Source: Gracilibacillus boraciitolerans JCM 21714 (GTDB taxonomy: Bacteria > Bacillota > Bacilli > Bacillales > Amphibacillaceae). Taken from it: 64,000 nucleotides of DNA. Below are positions 40,091-49,709 of this stretch, piece after piece (position 1 is the stretch's first letter; every line of letters starts with the position of its first letter). The notes beneath the pieces are model-generated. The model had not been told where the DNA came from. It made no database searches and saw only the letters and a list, made by a program, of their open reading frames with translations. The stretch covers positions 47,039-111,038 of the forward strand of contig NZ_BAVS01000008.1 of the NCBI RefSeq assembly GCF_000521485.1. The letters are read 5' to 3'. Made by a program: the position numbers and the translations under genes.

Positions 40091-40211
40091 GCGGAAAAAC
40101 ACTCCCTTTCCTAGGGGTGCGGCGGTCTGCTAACTTTGAAAAGAAAGGCACTTTCCAAAGTGGATCTTTAGCTCGCACTGATCCCTCAGGAGTGTCGCAT
40201 TTTTCCTCCGC
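40091..40211. repeat. Bacillaceae-type structured repeat element
   Basis: GCGGAAAAACACTCC (40091-40105) is mirrored by GGAGTGT (40189-40195) and TTTTTCCTCCGC (40200-40211); an inner CACTTTCC/AAAGTGGATC region can fold as well. It is GC-richer than its surroundings, non-coding, and sits in the 470-base gap between pyk and fxsA. Similar elements are scattered in Bacillaceae genomes; no other copy is in this window. The rest of the gap holds no gene. Confidence 0.55.
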
Positions 40212-40432
40212 TTTGAGTAGATCTCTGTTCGAATAAAATAAAATAAGTAGTGATATCAATATGCTAACAGTCACTAAAGTTGTAGAACACTACTGAAGCG
40301 AAGTAAATGGACGGAGCTTTTGCATAGCATTCATCATACTTTCAAAATTGTCACTTGTTCGCAGTTTGTGTCTACTCTTTAATAATGGTAGTGTGGATTT
40401 CAGTTAGTTTCTTGAGGAAGGGGGGGAATTGC

Positions 40433-40825
40433 ATGTTTCGCTGGTTACTTTTATTTATTTTAGTCGTTCCTGCATTGGAGATTGGTTTATTCGTATGGGC
40501 AGGCGGCTATATCGGGCCATGGTGGTTGATTATACTGATCATCCTTACAGGAATAATCGGAGCATGGCTCGCTAAACAGCAAGGATTAGAAACGTTAAAT
40601 AACGCAAGAGAATCGATGTCAAGAGGTGTTCCACCACAAGAACACATATTTGATGGTATCTGTATATTAATAGGTGGTGTCGTCTTACTAACACCCGGAT
40701 TTATAACAGATGCGGTAGGCTTCTTTCTTCTAATACCTATCACCAGAAGACCGTTTAAGAATTTATTTAAAAAGGTTGCGCGAAAGTGGATTGATAATGG
40801 AAAATTCACTGTTTATCGACGTTGA
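40433..40825 (+). CDS. fxsA: FxsA family membrane protein
   Basis: 130 residues from ATG 40433, ribosome binding site GAGGAAGGGGGGG (G7 at 40420-40426). FxsA pattern: LLLFILVVPALEIGLFVWAG, IILTGIIGAWLAKQQGLETL, PPQEHIFDGICILIGGVVLL, TPGFITDAVGFFLLIPITR. Four short membrane helices and a basic tail. E. coli FxsA (SuzZ) protects against F exclusion of T7; the housekeeping role is unknown. Its 3' end overlaps the convergent ytvI gene by 20 bases. Confidence 0.9.
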   Translation: MFRWLLLFILVVPALEIGLFVWAGGYIGPWWLIILIILTGIIGAWLAKQQGLETLNNARESMSRGVPPQEHIFDGICILIGGVVLLTPGFITDAVGFFLLIPITRRPFKNLFKKVARKWIDNGKFTVYRR

Positions 40826-41933
40826 TTTGATTATATCTGATATAATTCCAAAAAAAATGAAACAGCTTTGCTTCTACACATGCTTTACTAATAAATAAGA
40901 TAACAGGACCAAGCCAAATTCCTTTTACCCCCCCAAATAATTGAAAACCTAGATATATCGCAAGTATGGTTAAAATCGGATGGATGCCAATAGCAGATGA
41001 TATTAATTTTGGCTCTAATAGTTGTCTTAAAAACATAACCAATAAATATAAACTAAAAAGACAAATAGCAAGAGCTGTTTCACCTGTAATAAATAAAAAC
41101 AAAGCCCATGGTACAAAAATAATACCTGTTCCCAGAATTGGTAAAAGATCTACGACAGCTAAACATATCGATATCGTAAAGGCGTGTTCTATTTGAAATA
41201 CTAGTAAGCCAAATAAGGTGATGATAAAGGTAATAAATATTAGCGCAAATTGTGCTTTTAGATATTTTATTACCTTTTCTTTTATGTGAAGATAAATCGT
41301 TGAAGCTAAATCTAAATAAGTATTTGAAAGGACTTTTGTAAGGTATTGATGAAATTTGTTCCAATCCTTACACAGAAAAAAAGTACATAAAAAGGAAAAC
41401 ATAAGTACAGTCATCGAACCTGGTAAACTGGCTATTTGAAGACCGGTCCAGTTTAGAGTGATTTCTAAAAGATTGGCTACTTGGTCTGCTAAGCTATTAC
41501 TTATCGCTGATAGTTTCTCTTCTATTAATGTGTGCTGGTCAGAAGGAAGAGCATGCAGATATTGATTCAATTTTTGTATTAGTGGCTGTATCCACTGATT
41601 GAAGCTGTCTGTTACTTCTCTTATTAAAAACTGAATATGTTCAGGTATCCACTTGGTTAAATAAATAATACCTTGTAACAGTTCAAATCCAGCAATGAAA
41701 AATAAGAGGAGATTAATTAAAATAGCAATGAATATCGTAATACCACAACTAAGAGTATAAGGAATTTTAAAAATTTTATGAAGAAATCGAATAATAGGTA
41801 ATAATATCAGCGTAAATATACAAGCTAGAACGAAGGGAAATAAATATTGAATAATTAAATAGACCAAGAACACGAATAAACTCAACACTAACAGAAGGTA
41901 ACCTATTCTAAATAATATTTGCTTAGAGAGCAT
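40806..41933 (-). CDS. ytvI: AI-2E family transporter YtvI (sporulation)
   Basis: 375 residues, ATG 41933 after AAAAGGAGATAG. Seven to eight membrane helices in the AI-2E/UPF0118 layout, with the conserved C-terminal VDLLPILGTGIIFVPWALFL and RQLLEPKLISSAIGIHPILT. Annotated in B. subtilis as a sporulation integral membrane protein (YtvI). Transported substrate unknown. A C7 run (40928-40934) makes FGGVKG where one Gly is usual. Confidence 0.88.
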   Translation of the reverse strand: MLSKQILFRIGYLLLVLSLFVFLVYLIIQYLFPFVLACIFTLILLPIIRFLHKIFKIPYTLSCGITIFIAILINLLLFFIAGFELLQGIIYLTKWIPEHIQFLIREVTDSFNQWIQPLIQKLNQYLHALPSDQHTLIEEKLSAISNSLADQVANLLEITLNWTGLQIASLPGSMTVLMFSFLCTFFLCKDWNKFHQYLTKVLSNTYLDLASTIYLHIKEKVIKYLKAQFALIFITFIITLFGLLVFQIEHAFTISICLAVVDLLPILGTGIIFVPWALFLFITGETALAICLFSLYLLVMFLRQLLEPKLISSAIGIHPILTILAIYLGFQLFGGVKGIWLGPVILFISKACVEAKLFHFFWNYIRYNQINVDKQ

Positions 41934-42024
41934 GAAACTATCTCCTTTTAAACCTATTTGTTTTTCAAAATCAATGGATATTATGGTATGATATAAATTG
42001 GTTATTCGATTTGGAGGATAATTT

Positions 42025-42494
42025 ATGTTAACAAGTTCAACTATTTTTTTAGTAATTTTATTTCTGCTAGGTTATATAGCAAAAAACCAAGCAATAATGG
42101 TTGCCGTATATATATTGTTTGGAATGAAATTATTAAAATGGATGATAAACTTTTTCCATATATTCAAGATAAAGGTATTGGCTGGGGTGTCATTATCATA
42201 ACTGTTGCTGTACTGATTCCAATTGCAACAGGTGAAATAGGCTTTAAAGAGTTACTGCAAAGTATCAAGTCCTACCATGCATGGGTAGCATTAATCGCAG
42301 GTATATTTGTTGCTGTTGTTGCAAAGCATGGGTTAACATTGCTGGCTGATGATCCACAAGTCACTGTGGCACTGGTACTTGGTACCATTATTGCTGTTGT
42401 TGTCTTCCAAGGTGTAGCTGTCGGACCATTAATCGGTGCAGGAATTGCCTATATTATTATTAAAATATTGGAAAGTATCCCTTTTATCAAATAA
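42025..42494 (+). CDS. ytwI: YtwI, DUF441 membrane protein (frameshifted)
   Basis: TTGGAGGATA before ATG 42025. First reading MLTSSTIFLVILFLLGYIAK, NQAIMVAVYILFGMKLLK, then the frame is lost in an A-run (AAAA at about 42136-42139 where five fit) and continues MDDKLFPYIQDKGIGWGVII to IGAGIAYIIIKILESIPFIK. Corrected length about 156 residues, four or five membrane helices, matching UPF0756/DUF441. Function unknown. Position between ytvI and citZ is as in B. subtilis. Confidence 0.85.
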
Positions 42495-42554
42495 TTAATA
42501 TAGTACAAGCTATGAATCAAAGTAAGTTAATATGATGATTTTTAATCGTTTCCA

Positions 42555-42583
42555 TTTACTATCTTTTTTTGTTTGTTTATAAT
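42555..42583 (+). promoter_or_regulatory. citZ promoter
   Basis: TTTACT (42555-42560), 17 bases, TATAAT (42578-42583); citZ starts 89 bases on. Confidence 0.55.
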
Positions 42584-42672
42584 AGGCATGGGGATGTTCC
42601 AAAGTAACTAGTAATTATTGTTTTTGATGATAATAGAAAAGCAATAAGGATAAGAAAAGGAGAGGGATTTAT

Positions 42673-43792
42673 ATGTCAACAACGAAAGGGCTCGAAGGAA
42701 TAGTTGCAGCTGAGTCGAAGATAAGTTCAATTATTAATGATCAATTGACATATGTTGGTTACACCATTGATGATTTAGCGGAGCATGCTAGTTTCGAAGA
42801 GGTTGTCTTCTTACTATGGTTCAAAAGACTTCCAAACAAAAATGAATTAGCAAAATTTGATGAAGAACTATTTGAAAATATGACGATATCAAATGCAATT
42901 GTGGAACATTTTAAATCATATGATATACATAATGTTCATCCAATGGCTGCTCTTAGAACGGCTATTTCTTTATTAGGTTTGTATGATTCAGAAGCAGATG
43001 ATATGAGTGATGAAGCAAATAATCGTAAAGCGATACGTTTGCAAGCAAAAGTAGCTGCTATTGTATCTGCATTTTCCCGTATTCGCGATGGGAAAGAAGT
43101 CGTCCAACCAAAAAAGGGATTAAGTTATGCAGCTAATTTTCTATACATGTTAAATGGAAAAGAACCGATAGATTTAGAAGTAGAAGCAATTAATAAAGCA
43201 TTAGTGCTACACGCCGATCATGAGCTAAATGCCTCTACGTTTACCGCAAGAGTATGTGTCGCTACATTATCAGATATTTATTCAGGGATTACTTCTGCAA
43301 TTAGTGCTTTAAAAGGACCATTACATGGTGGAGCTAATGAAGCGGTTATGAACATGCTGCTTGAAATTGGTGAAGTCGATAATGCTATTCCATATATTAA
43401 AGATAAAATGGCAAACAAAAGAAAAAATTATGGGTATGGGGGGGCACCGAGTTTATAAGACAGGTGATCCTCGTGCGAAACATTTAAAGAAAATGTCAAA
43501 AGAATTAACCGCACGTCATGGCATGGAGAAATGGTATGAAATGTCGATAAAAATCGAAGATTATATTAAAGAAGAAAAAGGTTTACCTGCAAATGTTGAT
43601 TTCTATTCCGCTTCGGTGTACCATAGTTTAGGGATTAAACATGATTTGTACACACCGATTTTTGCAATGAGCCGTTTCTCAGGGTGGATTGCACATATTT
43701 TAGAGCAATATGAAAATAACCGTTTAATTAGACCTCGAGCTGAGTATGTTGGTCCACAAAATCAAGTGTATGTGGATATTAATAAACGTTAA
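42673..43792 (+). CDS. citZ: Citrate synthase (frameshifted)
   Basis: AAAGGAGAGG before ATG 42673. About 372 residues: KGLEGIVAAESKISSI, HPMAALRTAISLLGLYD, HADHELNASTFTARV, LKGPLHGGANEAVMNMLLE, then KRKIMGMGHRVYKTGDPRAK and DFYSASVYHSLGI, MSRFSGWIAHILEQ with the catalytic His, His and Asp. The frame breaks in an A-run of six (43422-43427; five expected) and a G7 run next to it (43438-43444) inserts Gly into GMGHRVY. First enzyme of the TCA cycle; operon with icd. Confidence 0.95.
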
Positions 43793-43849
43793 CCATTTTC
43801 TTATGAAAATGTTATAAATATTATTTAAACTTTAGGAGGAATTTGAGTT

Positions 43850-45124
43850 ATGGGAGAAAAAATTACAGTAGAAAATGGTGTTGTACAAACACCTAATAAA
43901 CCTATCATCCCTTTCATTGAAGGAGATGGGACCGGTCCAGATATTTGGGCTGCAGCTAAACGTGTATTTGAAGCAGCAGTTGAAAAAGCATATAACGGTG
44001 AAAAAGGAATTGAATGGAAAGAAGTTCTTGCTGGTGAAAAAGCATTTAACCAAACAGGTGAATGGTTACCACAAGAAACATTAGATGTAATTCGTGAAAA
44101 TAAGATTGCAATTAAAGGTCCTCTTACAACACCAATTGGTGGAGGTATCCGTTCTTTAAACGTAGCATTACGTCAAAAATTAGACCTGTTTGCTTGTCTT
44201 CGTCCTGTTCGCTGGTTTGATGGTGTACCATCACCTGTAAAACATCCAGAAGATATTGATATGGTTATCTTCCGTGAGAACACTGAGGATATTTATGCTG
44301 GTATTGAATGGCAAGAAGGTTCTGATGAAGTGAAAAAAGTGATCAACTTCCTTCAAACTGAAATGGGTGTAACGAATATCCGTTTCCCTGAGACATCTGG
44401 TCTAGGTGTGAAGCCAATATCAAAAGAAGGTACAACTCGTCTTGTACGTTCAGCGATTGAATATGCGATTAGTGAAGGTCGTAAGAGTGTTACATTAGTA
44501 CACAAAGGTAATATTATGAAATTTACTGAAGGTTCATTTAAAAACTGGGGCTATGAACTAGCTGAGAAAGAATTTGGCGATAAAGTATTTACATGGGCTG
44601 AATATGATAAAATCGTAGAAGATAAAGGTCGCGATGCAGCAGATAAAGCACAGGCTGATGCAGAAGCTGCAGGACGTATTGTTATCAAAGATGCGATTGC
44701 AGACATCTTCCTACAACAAATCTTAACACGTCCAAAAGAATTTGATGTAGTTGCTACAATGAATTTAAATGGTGATTATATTTCAGATGCACTCGCTGCT
44801 CAAGTTGGTGGTATCGGTATTGCACCAGGAGCAAACATTAACTATGAATCAGGACATGCCATCTTTGAAGCGACTCATGGTACTGCACCTAAATATGCGG
44901 GGCTTGATAAAGTTAATCCTTCTTCTGTTATTCTTTCAGGAGTATTGATGTTAGATCATCTTGGATGGAAAGAAGCTAGTGAGCTTATCCTTAATTCTAT
45001 GGATAAAACAATCGGTTCTAAAGTTGTAACATATGACTTTGCTCGATTAATGGATGGTGCAACAGAAGTAAAAACATCAGAATTTGCTGATGAAATTATT
45101 AAAAATATGGCTAATGATAAATAA
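43850..45124 (+). CDS. icd: NADP-dependent isocitrate dehydrogenase
   Basis: 424 residues, TTAGGAGGAATTTG before ATG 43850. Motifs: [40 protein letters not shown] (the Ser-containing substrate loop), [46 protein letters not shown], and [20 protein letters not shown]. Oxidative decarboxylation of isocitrate. Intact. mdh, which follows icd in B. subtilis, is absent here; a terminator follows directly. Confidence 0.97.
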   Translation: MGEKITVENGVVQTPNKPIIPFIEGDGTGPDIWAAAKRVFEAAVEKAYNGEKGIEWKEVLAGEKAFNQTGEWLPQETLDVIRENKIAIKGPLTTPIGGGIRSLNVALRQKLDLFACLRPVRWFDGVPSPVKHPEDIDMVIFRENTEDIYAGIEWQEGSDEVKKVINFLQTEMGVTNIRFPETSGLGVKPISKEGTTRLVRSAIEYAISEGRKSVTLVHKGNIMKFTEGSFKNWGYELAEKEFGDKVFTWAEYDKIVEDKGRDAADKAQADAEAAGRIVIKDAIADIFLQQILTRPKEFDVVATMNLNGDYISDALAAQVGGIGIAPGANINYESGHAIFEATHGTAPKYAGLDKVNPSSVILSGVLMLDHLGWKEASELILNSMDKTIGSKVVTYDFARLMDGATEVKTSEFADEIIKNMANDK

Positions 45125-45156
45125 GCAGCCTATTAATAAAACAAAATATTAAATTA

Positions 45157-45210
45157 AAATCCGAACGATGATACGAATTCTGTAAGAATTTATTCTCGTT
45201 CGGATTTTTT
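45157..45210 (+). terminator. citZ-icd terminator, AAATCCGAACGA family
   Basis: AAATCCGAACGA (45158-45169) pairs with TCGTTCGGATTT (45196-45207); loop contains GAATTC/GAATT. T-run follows. Second copy of the repeated terminator. The remaining 45211-45380 stretch holds no gene but contains ATGTTCACTAACTGA, the exact inverse of TCAGTTAGTGAACAT near 61617, and AACAACCGCTACAGCTTGT, related to the dispersed element. Confidence 0.85.
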
Positions 45211-45335
45211 TCATTGCACTACAGAAAAATCATGTTCACTAACTGATCTGATAATTATGAAATGGTATGAATGTTTAACAACCGCTACAGCTTGTCCACT
45301 TCCTGCTTCTCCTAATGTAAAAATAAAGTTAAGAA

Positions 45336-45413
45336 ATGTAAATAAAATTTTACATATATTTCTTGTTTTTATTGTCACTTGCTATTCACATTATCTGTTT
45401 GCGCATGTATGAT
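45336..45413 (+). promoter_or_regulatory. phoP promoter and candidate operator
   Basis: TTCACA (45385-45390), 17 bases, TATGAT (45408-45413). Upstream ATGTAAATAAAATTTTACAT (45336-45355) is a palindrome whose arms contain TTTACA, similar to the TT(A/C/T)A(C/T)A repeats bound by PhoP. Autoregulation is plausible but unproven. Confidence 0.5.
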
Positions 45414-45448
45414 AATGTTAATATAGATATTAGATGGGGGGTGCTGTT

Positions 45449-46147
45449 ATGGAAGAGAAAGTATTAATCGTTGATGATGAACAATCTATTGTAACTTTAT
45501 TACAGTATAATATTGAAAAATCCGGTTTTAAAACAGATACAGCTTTAGATGGGATGGAAGGATTAAATAAAGCAAGTACGGGAGAGTTTGATCTTATCAT
45601 TTTAGATTTAATGCTCCCTGGAATGGAAGGTACTGATGTGTGTAAAGCACTGCGCCAAAAACAAATTGATACACCAATATTAATGTTAACAGCAAAAGAT
45701 GACGAATTTGATAAAGTGCTGGGATTAGAACTTGGTGCAGATGATTATTTAACAAAACCGTTTAGCCCGAAAGAGGTAGTTGCACGAATAAAAGCAATAC
45801 TAAGAAGAACGAAAAGCCGTGAGACAACCGTTGAACAGCCTTTTATTAAAATTTCAGACCTCCTGATATATCCCCCCCAACAATATGAAGCAACCATTAA
45901 AGGAGAGGCGCTAAGCTTTACTCGTAAAGAATTTGAATTATTACATTATCTCGCTAAACATAAAGGGAAAGTTTTGTCACGTGACCAACTATTGAGTGCA
46001 GTGTGGAATTATGATTTTGTTGGAGATACCAGAATCGTTGACGTGCATGTTAGTCATTTGCGTGAAAAAATTGAACCAGATACGAAACATCCGGTATATA
46101 TCAAGACAATTAGAGGACTGGGTTACAAAATGGAGGAACCATATTAA
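45449..46147 (+). CDS. phoP: Response regulator PhoP
   Basis: 232 residues from ATG 45449 (GGGGGGTG upstream; six-G run 45436-45441). Receiver domain: VLIVDDEQSIVTLLQYNIEK, phosphoacceptor Asp in LIILDLMLPGMEG, LTAKDDEFDKVLGLELGADD, YLTKPFSPKEVVARI. OmpR-type winged helix: SFTRKEFELLHYLAKHKGKV to IRGLGYKMEEPY. Controls phosphate starvation genes. Stop overlaps the phoR start (TAATG). C7 run 45872-45878 doubles Pro in IYPPQQYEA. Confidence 0.93.
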   Translation: MEEKVLIVDDEQSIVTLLQYNIEKSGFKTDTALDGMEGLNKASTGEFDLIILDLMLPGMEGTDVCKALRQKQIDTPILMLTAKDDEFDKVLGLELGADDYLTKPFSPKEVVARIKAILRRTKSRETTVEQPFIKISDLLIYPPQQYEATIKGEALSFTRKEFELLHYLAKHKGKVLSRDQLLSAVWNYDFVGDTRIVDVHVSHLREKIEPDTKHPVYIKTIRGLGYKMEEPY

Positions 46148-47527
46148 TGGATTCTAATAGAAGGATCAATTTGTTTTATCGCTATATCTGGATGATGGCT
46201 GCAGTATTTCTATTAATAGGCGTGGTGATTCTTCCCTTAGTATCACAAGAGGAAAAATTCTTTGTGTTAATTTCTTTAATTATTGGATTTATTATTTTAT
46301 TAGTTTTAATTTATCATATGTTCGAAAACTATGTTCGACCTATAAGATCATCTATTAATGTAACAAATGAACTTGTTAAAGGTAATTATAATGCTCGTAC
46401 ATATGTTAAGCCATATGGAGAAGCGCAACAATTAAGTAATGCAATTAATGTGTTGGCACGAAATCTCCAAGAAATGTCTATTCAGGAAAAAATGCAAGGA
46501 AGTCAATGGAAAACCGTTTTAAACAATATGGAAAGCGGTTTGATGTTAATTGATGAGCGTGGTTATGTTCATTTAATTAACCGCAAATTTTTGAAAATGT
46601 TTGGGAAAAAATCAATTGATTATATTGGATACTTATATTATGCCGGGTTAGAAGATAAAAATATCCATAAGGTTGTACAGGAAACATTTTTGTATGAAGA
46701 GAAAATGATTGGTAATATCACGATAATGATACATGGTGAAAGACATTATATTGAAGTAGTAGGAGCACCTGTTATTAATGATATGAAAGAACTAAAGGGT
46801 GCAGTTCTTGTCTTTCATGATATCTCGGATCTCAAACGTGTGGAAGAAATGCGCAAAGATTTTGTTGCTAATGTATCTCATGAATTAAAAACACCAATTA
46901 CTTCGATTAGAGGATTTGCTGAAACATTGTTAGAGGATGACGAAACAAATGAAGAAATTAGAAAACAGTTTCTCGATATTATTTTAAAAGAAAGTACTCG
47001 GCTTCAATCATTAGTACATGATCTCCTTGAATTATCCAAAATTGAAAAGGAAGAAATGAAACTTTCTACTAAATTGATCGAAGTAGACGAGTGGCTACAA
47101 AATAGTATGACGTTAATTGAGCAGCAGGCAAGTAAAAAGTCTCTTCAATTTTCTAGGGATATTCAACCGAATATTCGTTTTTATGGTGATCCTGATCGAT
47201 TGGAGCAAGTTTTGCTGAATTTACTTTATAATGCAGTAAATTATACAGGTGAAGGTGGTAATATAGTATTAACGATTAAAGAAACAAGCAATCGAATCGA
47301 AATAAAAGTAGAAGACTCAGGTATAGGAATCCCTATAGAATCTAGGCAGCGAATATTTGAAAGATTCTATCGTGTAGATCGAGCAAGAAGTAGAAATACC
47401 GGGGGGTACCGGGCTTGGCTTAGCCATCGTCAAACATATCGTAGAAGCACATCAAGGTAGTATAACTGTTACAAGCGAAGTCGGTAAAGGGTCTAGTTTT
47501 ATAGTAAAATTACCTAGAAAATGGTGA
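46147..47527 (+). CDS. phoR: Sensor histidine kinase PhoR (frameshifted)
   Basis: About 460 residues. Two N-terminal helices ([18 protein letters not shown] and [20 protein letters not shown]) are joined by only a few residues, so there is no extracytoplasmic sensor domain. HAMP-like linker, PAS domain ([20 protein letters not shown]), HisKA with [17 protein letters not shown], and HATPase ([29 protein letters not shown]). Six Gs (47401-47406, five expected in [20 protein letters not shown]) break the frame; the true end is TGA 47525-47527. Partner of PhoP. Confidence 0.92.
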
Positions 47528-47562
47528 GAGAAGATTTTATGCCTTCTCTCACTTTTTTATGG
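47526..47562 (+). terminator. phoPR terminator
   Basis: TGAGAGAAG pairs with CTTCTCTCA across ATTTTATGC, then CTTTTTT. Confidence 0.9.
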
Positions 47563-47682
47563 TAAAGTTTTGTGTAAATTGAAATCGCTATAATTTCGTG
47601 AAACTTTTTGTATAGTTATTACGTAATAAGATTATATATGGTACATTTTAATAGGAATAAAGTAGTAAAAGGGGGAAATAAA

Positions 47683-48674
47683 ATGACGTTAAAGCAAATA
47701 TACAGCTGGCTGGGTATAATCGTCGCTGTAGTGGTATTAGGTTTATTTGTGGCAACGAGTTGGTATACCGTCGATGAATCAGAACAAGCTGTTCTCATTA
47801 CCTTTGGAGAAGCTGAAGATGGAACCACTGAGCCTGGTTTACATTTTAAACTGCCTTGGCCAATCCAGACCGTTGAAACTTTATCAAAAGAAACGTTTAG
47901 TTTAAACTTTGGATATGATCCGGAAAAGGAAGAACAAGCTAATATTGTTCGTATGATAACAGGTGATGAAAATATTCTGCAAGCTGATTTAGTTGTTCAA
48001 TGGAAGATTATCGACCCTAGTAAATATTTATTTAACTCCGATAATCCACAGCAGGTTCTTTATAATGCCACATCCGCTTCTTTAAGAAGTATTATTGGTT
48101 CTTCCACTATTGATGAAGCACTTACAGATGGAAAAGCAGAAATAGAAAATGAGGTATTGGATTTATTAGTAAGTCTTATGGAAGATTATGAAGTTGGCAT
48201 TGCAATTCAGGATGTAAAATTACAGGAAGTAGATTTACCTAATGAAGAAGTGCGGCAAGCTTTTATGAAGGTTACAGATGCACGAGAAACAATGAATACA
48301 AAGAAAAACGAAGCGGATAAATATCGAAATGAAATCTATGAAGAAGCGCTAGGGGGGAAAAAGACGCTATCATCTCTCGCGCAGAAGGAGATAAAATAGA
48401 ACGAATTGAAACAGCACGTGGTAATGTAGCAGGTTTTAATGCTTTGTATGATGCATATCAGGATAGCCCGGAAATCACAAGACAGCGTTTAGTCTTAGAA
48501 ACATTAGATGAGGTTTTGCCTGATGCAAACATCTACATTATGAATGATGAAGGGAATACTATTAAATATTTACCACTTGGTCAAAATGGTACTACATCTA
48601 TGATCCCTCCAGTAACAAATTCTGCTGAAGAAGATGAAAATACTTCGAAGGAAGGGGGAGGCGGAAACGAATGA
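47683..48674 (+). CDS. hflK: SPFH protein HflK (frameshifted)
   Basis: AAAAGGGGG ahead of ATG 47683. About 330 residues: one N-terminal membrane helix (YSWLGIIVAVVVLGLFVATS), then the SPFH domain (ESEQAVLITFGEAEDGTTEP, GLHFKLPWPIQTVETLSKET, LQADLVVQWKIIDPSKYLFN) and a coiled C-terminus. Six Gs (48352-48357; four expected in EALGEKDAIISRAEGDK) break the frame; the second part runs through NVAGFNALYDAYQDSPEITR to a Gly/Glu tail. With HflC it forms a cage around the FtsH protease in bacteria that have it. Stop overlaps hflC start. Confidence 0.9.
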
Positions 48675-49609
48675 CAGAGAACAATAATGTGTATGAAATG
48701 AAAAAAATGTCACCCAGGGAAATTCGACGTGTAGTAAAAATGGGTATAATAATTTTGCTTAGCATTGTACTTTTGATCGTATTTATTAGTAGTATGTTCG
48801 TTGTAAAAGAGGGCGAATATAAGGTTGTTCGTCAATTTGGGGAAGTGGTGCGAATCGAAGATAATCCTGGATTAAATTTTAGGATTCCGCTGTTACAATC
48901 GATAACAACTTTACCAAATAAAAAGCTAATATATGATGTAATGGAGCGTGAAATTAATACACTAGACAAAAAACGTATGATTATTGATAATTATGCGATT
49001 TGGGAGATCACAGACCCAGCTTCAATGATTGCAAATGCTCGTACAGACTTAGGAGCAGAAGCTAGAATGGGAGAGTTTATTTTTTCTGTTATTCGCTCAG
49101 AGTTAGGATCCATGGATTATGATGAAATTATTAATGAAGAAGGAAGTACACGAGGTGATCTTAATCAAAGAGTCACAGAACGAGTAAATACACTATTAGA
49201 ACGGGATAATTATGGTATTCAAGTGGATGACGTGCGCATTAAACGAACAGATCTTCCAGAAGAAAACGAACAATCTGTTTTCAATCGAATGATTTCTGAA
49301 CGTGAAACAAAAGCACAGCAATATCTTTCCCAAGGGGGGAAGCAGAGAAAAGCAGAATCACTGCCACCGCAGATCGGGACGTAACAGAAATGTTATCTAA
49401 AGCAAACGCAGAAGCTGAACAAGTACGGGGCAGAGGGTGAATTGGAAGCTGCTGAAATGTATAATAAAGCGTTTGAGCAGGATACTGAGTTTTACCAATT
49501 ATACCGCACATTGGAATCCTATAAAAAAACAGTCGATGGGGGGGAAACAACAATTATAATCCCACAAGGATCACCATATGCTGATATCTTATTAGGATTT
49601 TACGAATAA
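48671..49609 (+). CDS. hflC: SPFH protein HflC (two frameshifts)
   Basis: ATG 48671 after GGGGGAGGCGG. About 313 residues: membrane helix (MGIIILLSIVLLIVFISSMF), VKEGEYKVVRQFGEVVRIED, NPGLNFRIPLLQSITTLPNK, MERDN-like coiled C-terminus (RTDLPEENEQSVFNRMISER). The frame breaks at six Gs (49334-49339; YLSQGEAEKSRITATADRDV expects four) and again at CGGGGC (49427-49430; three Gs expected, QVRAEGELEAAEMYNKAFEQ). The true stop is TAA 49607-49609 after PQGSPYADILLGFYE. G7 at 49538-49544 gives VDGGETT. Confidence 0.9.
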
Positions 49610-49614
49610 TCAAA

Positions 49615-49652
49615 CAGTCAGGTGACGATAATGTTGCCTGGCTTTCTTTATT
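49615..49652 (+). terminator. hflKC terminator
   Basis: AGTCAGG pairs with CCTGGCT, with a GACGATAATGTTG loop, then TTCTTT. Confidence 0.7.
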
Positions 49653-49709
49653 GCTTCCAAGCATGGTAAAATATAAGCAATGTATGGAATTGAAAAGGAG
49701 ATCACTAAT

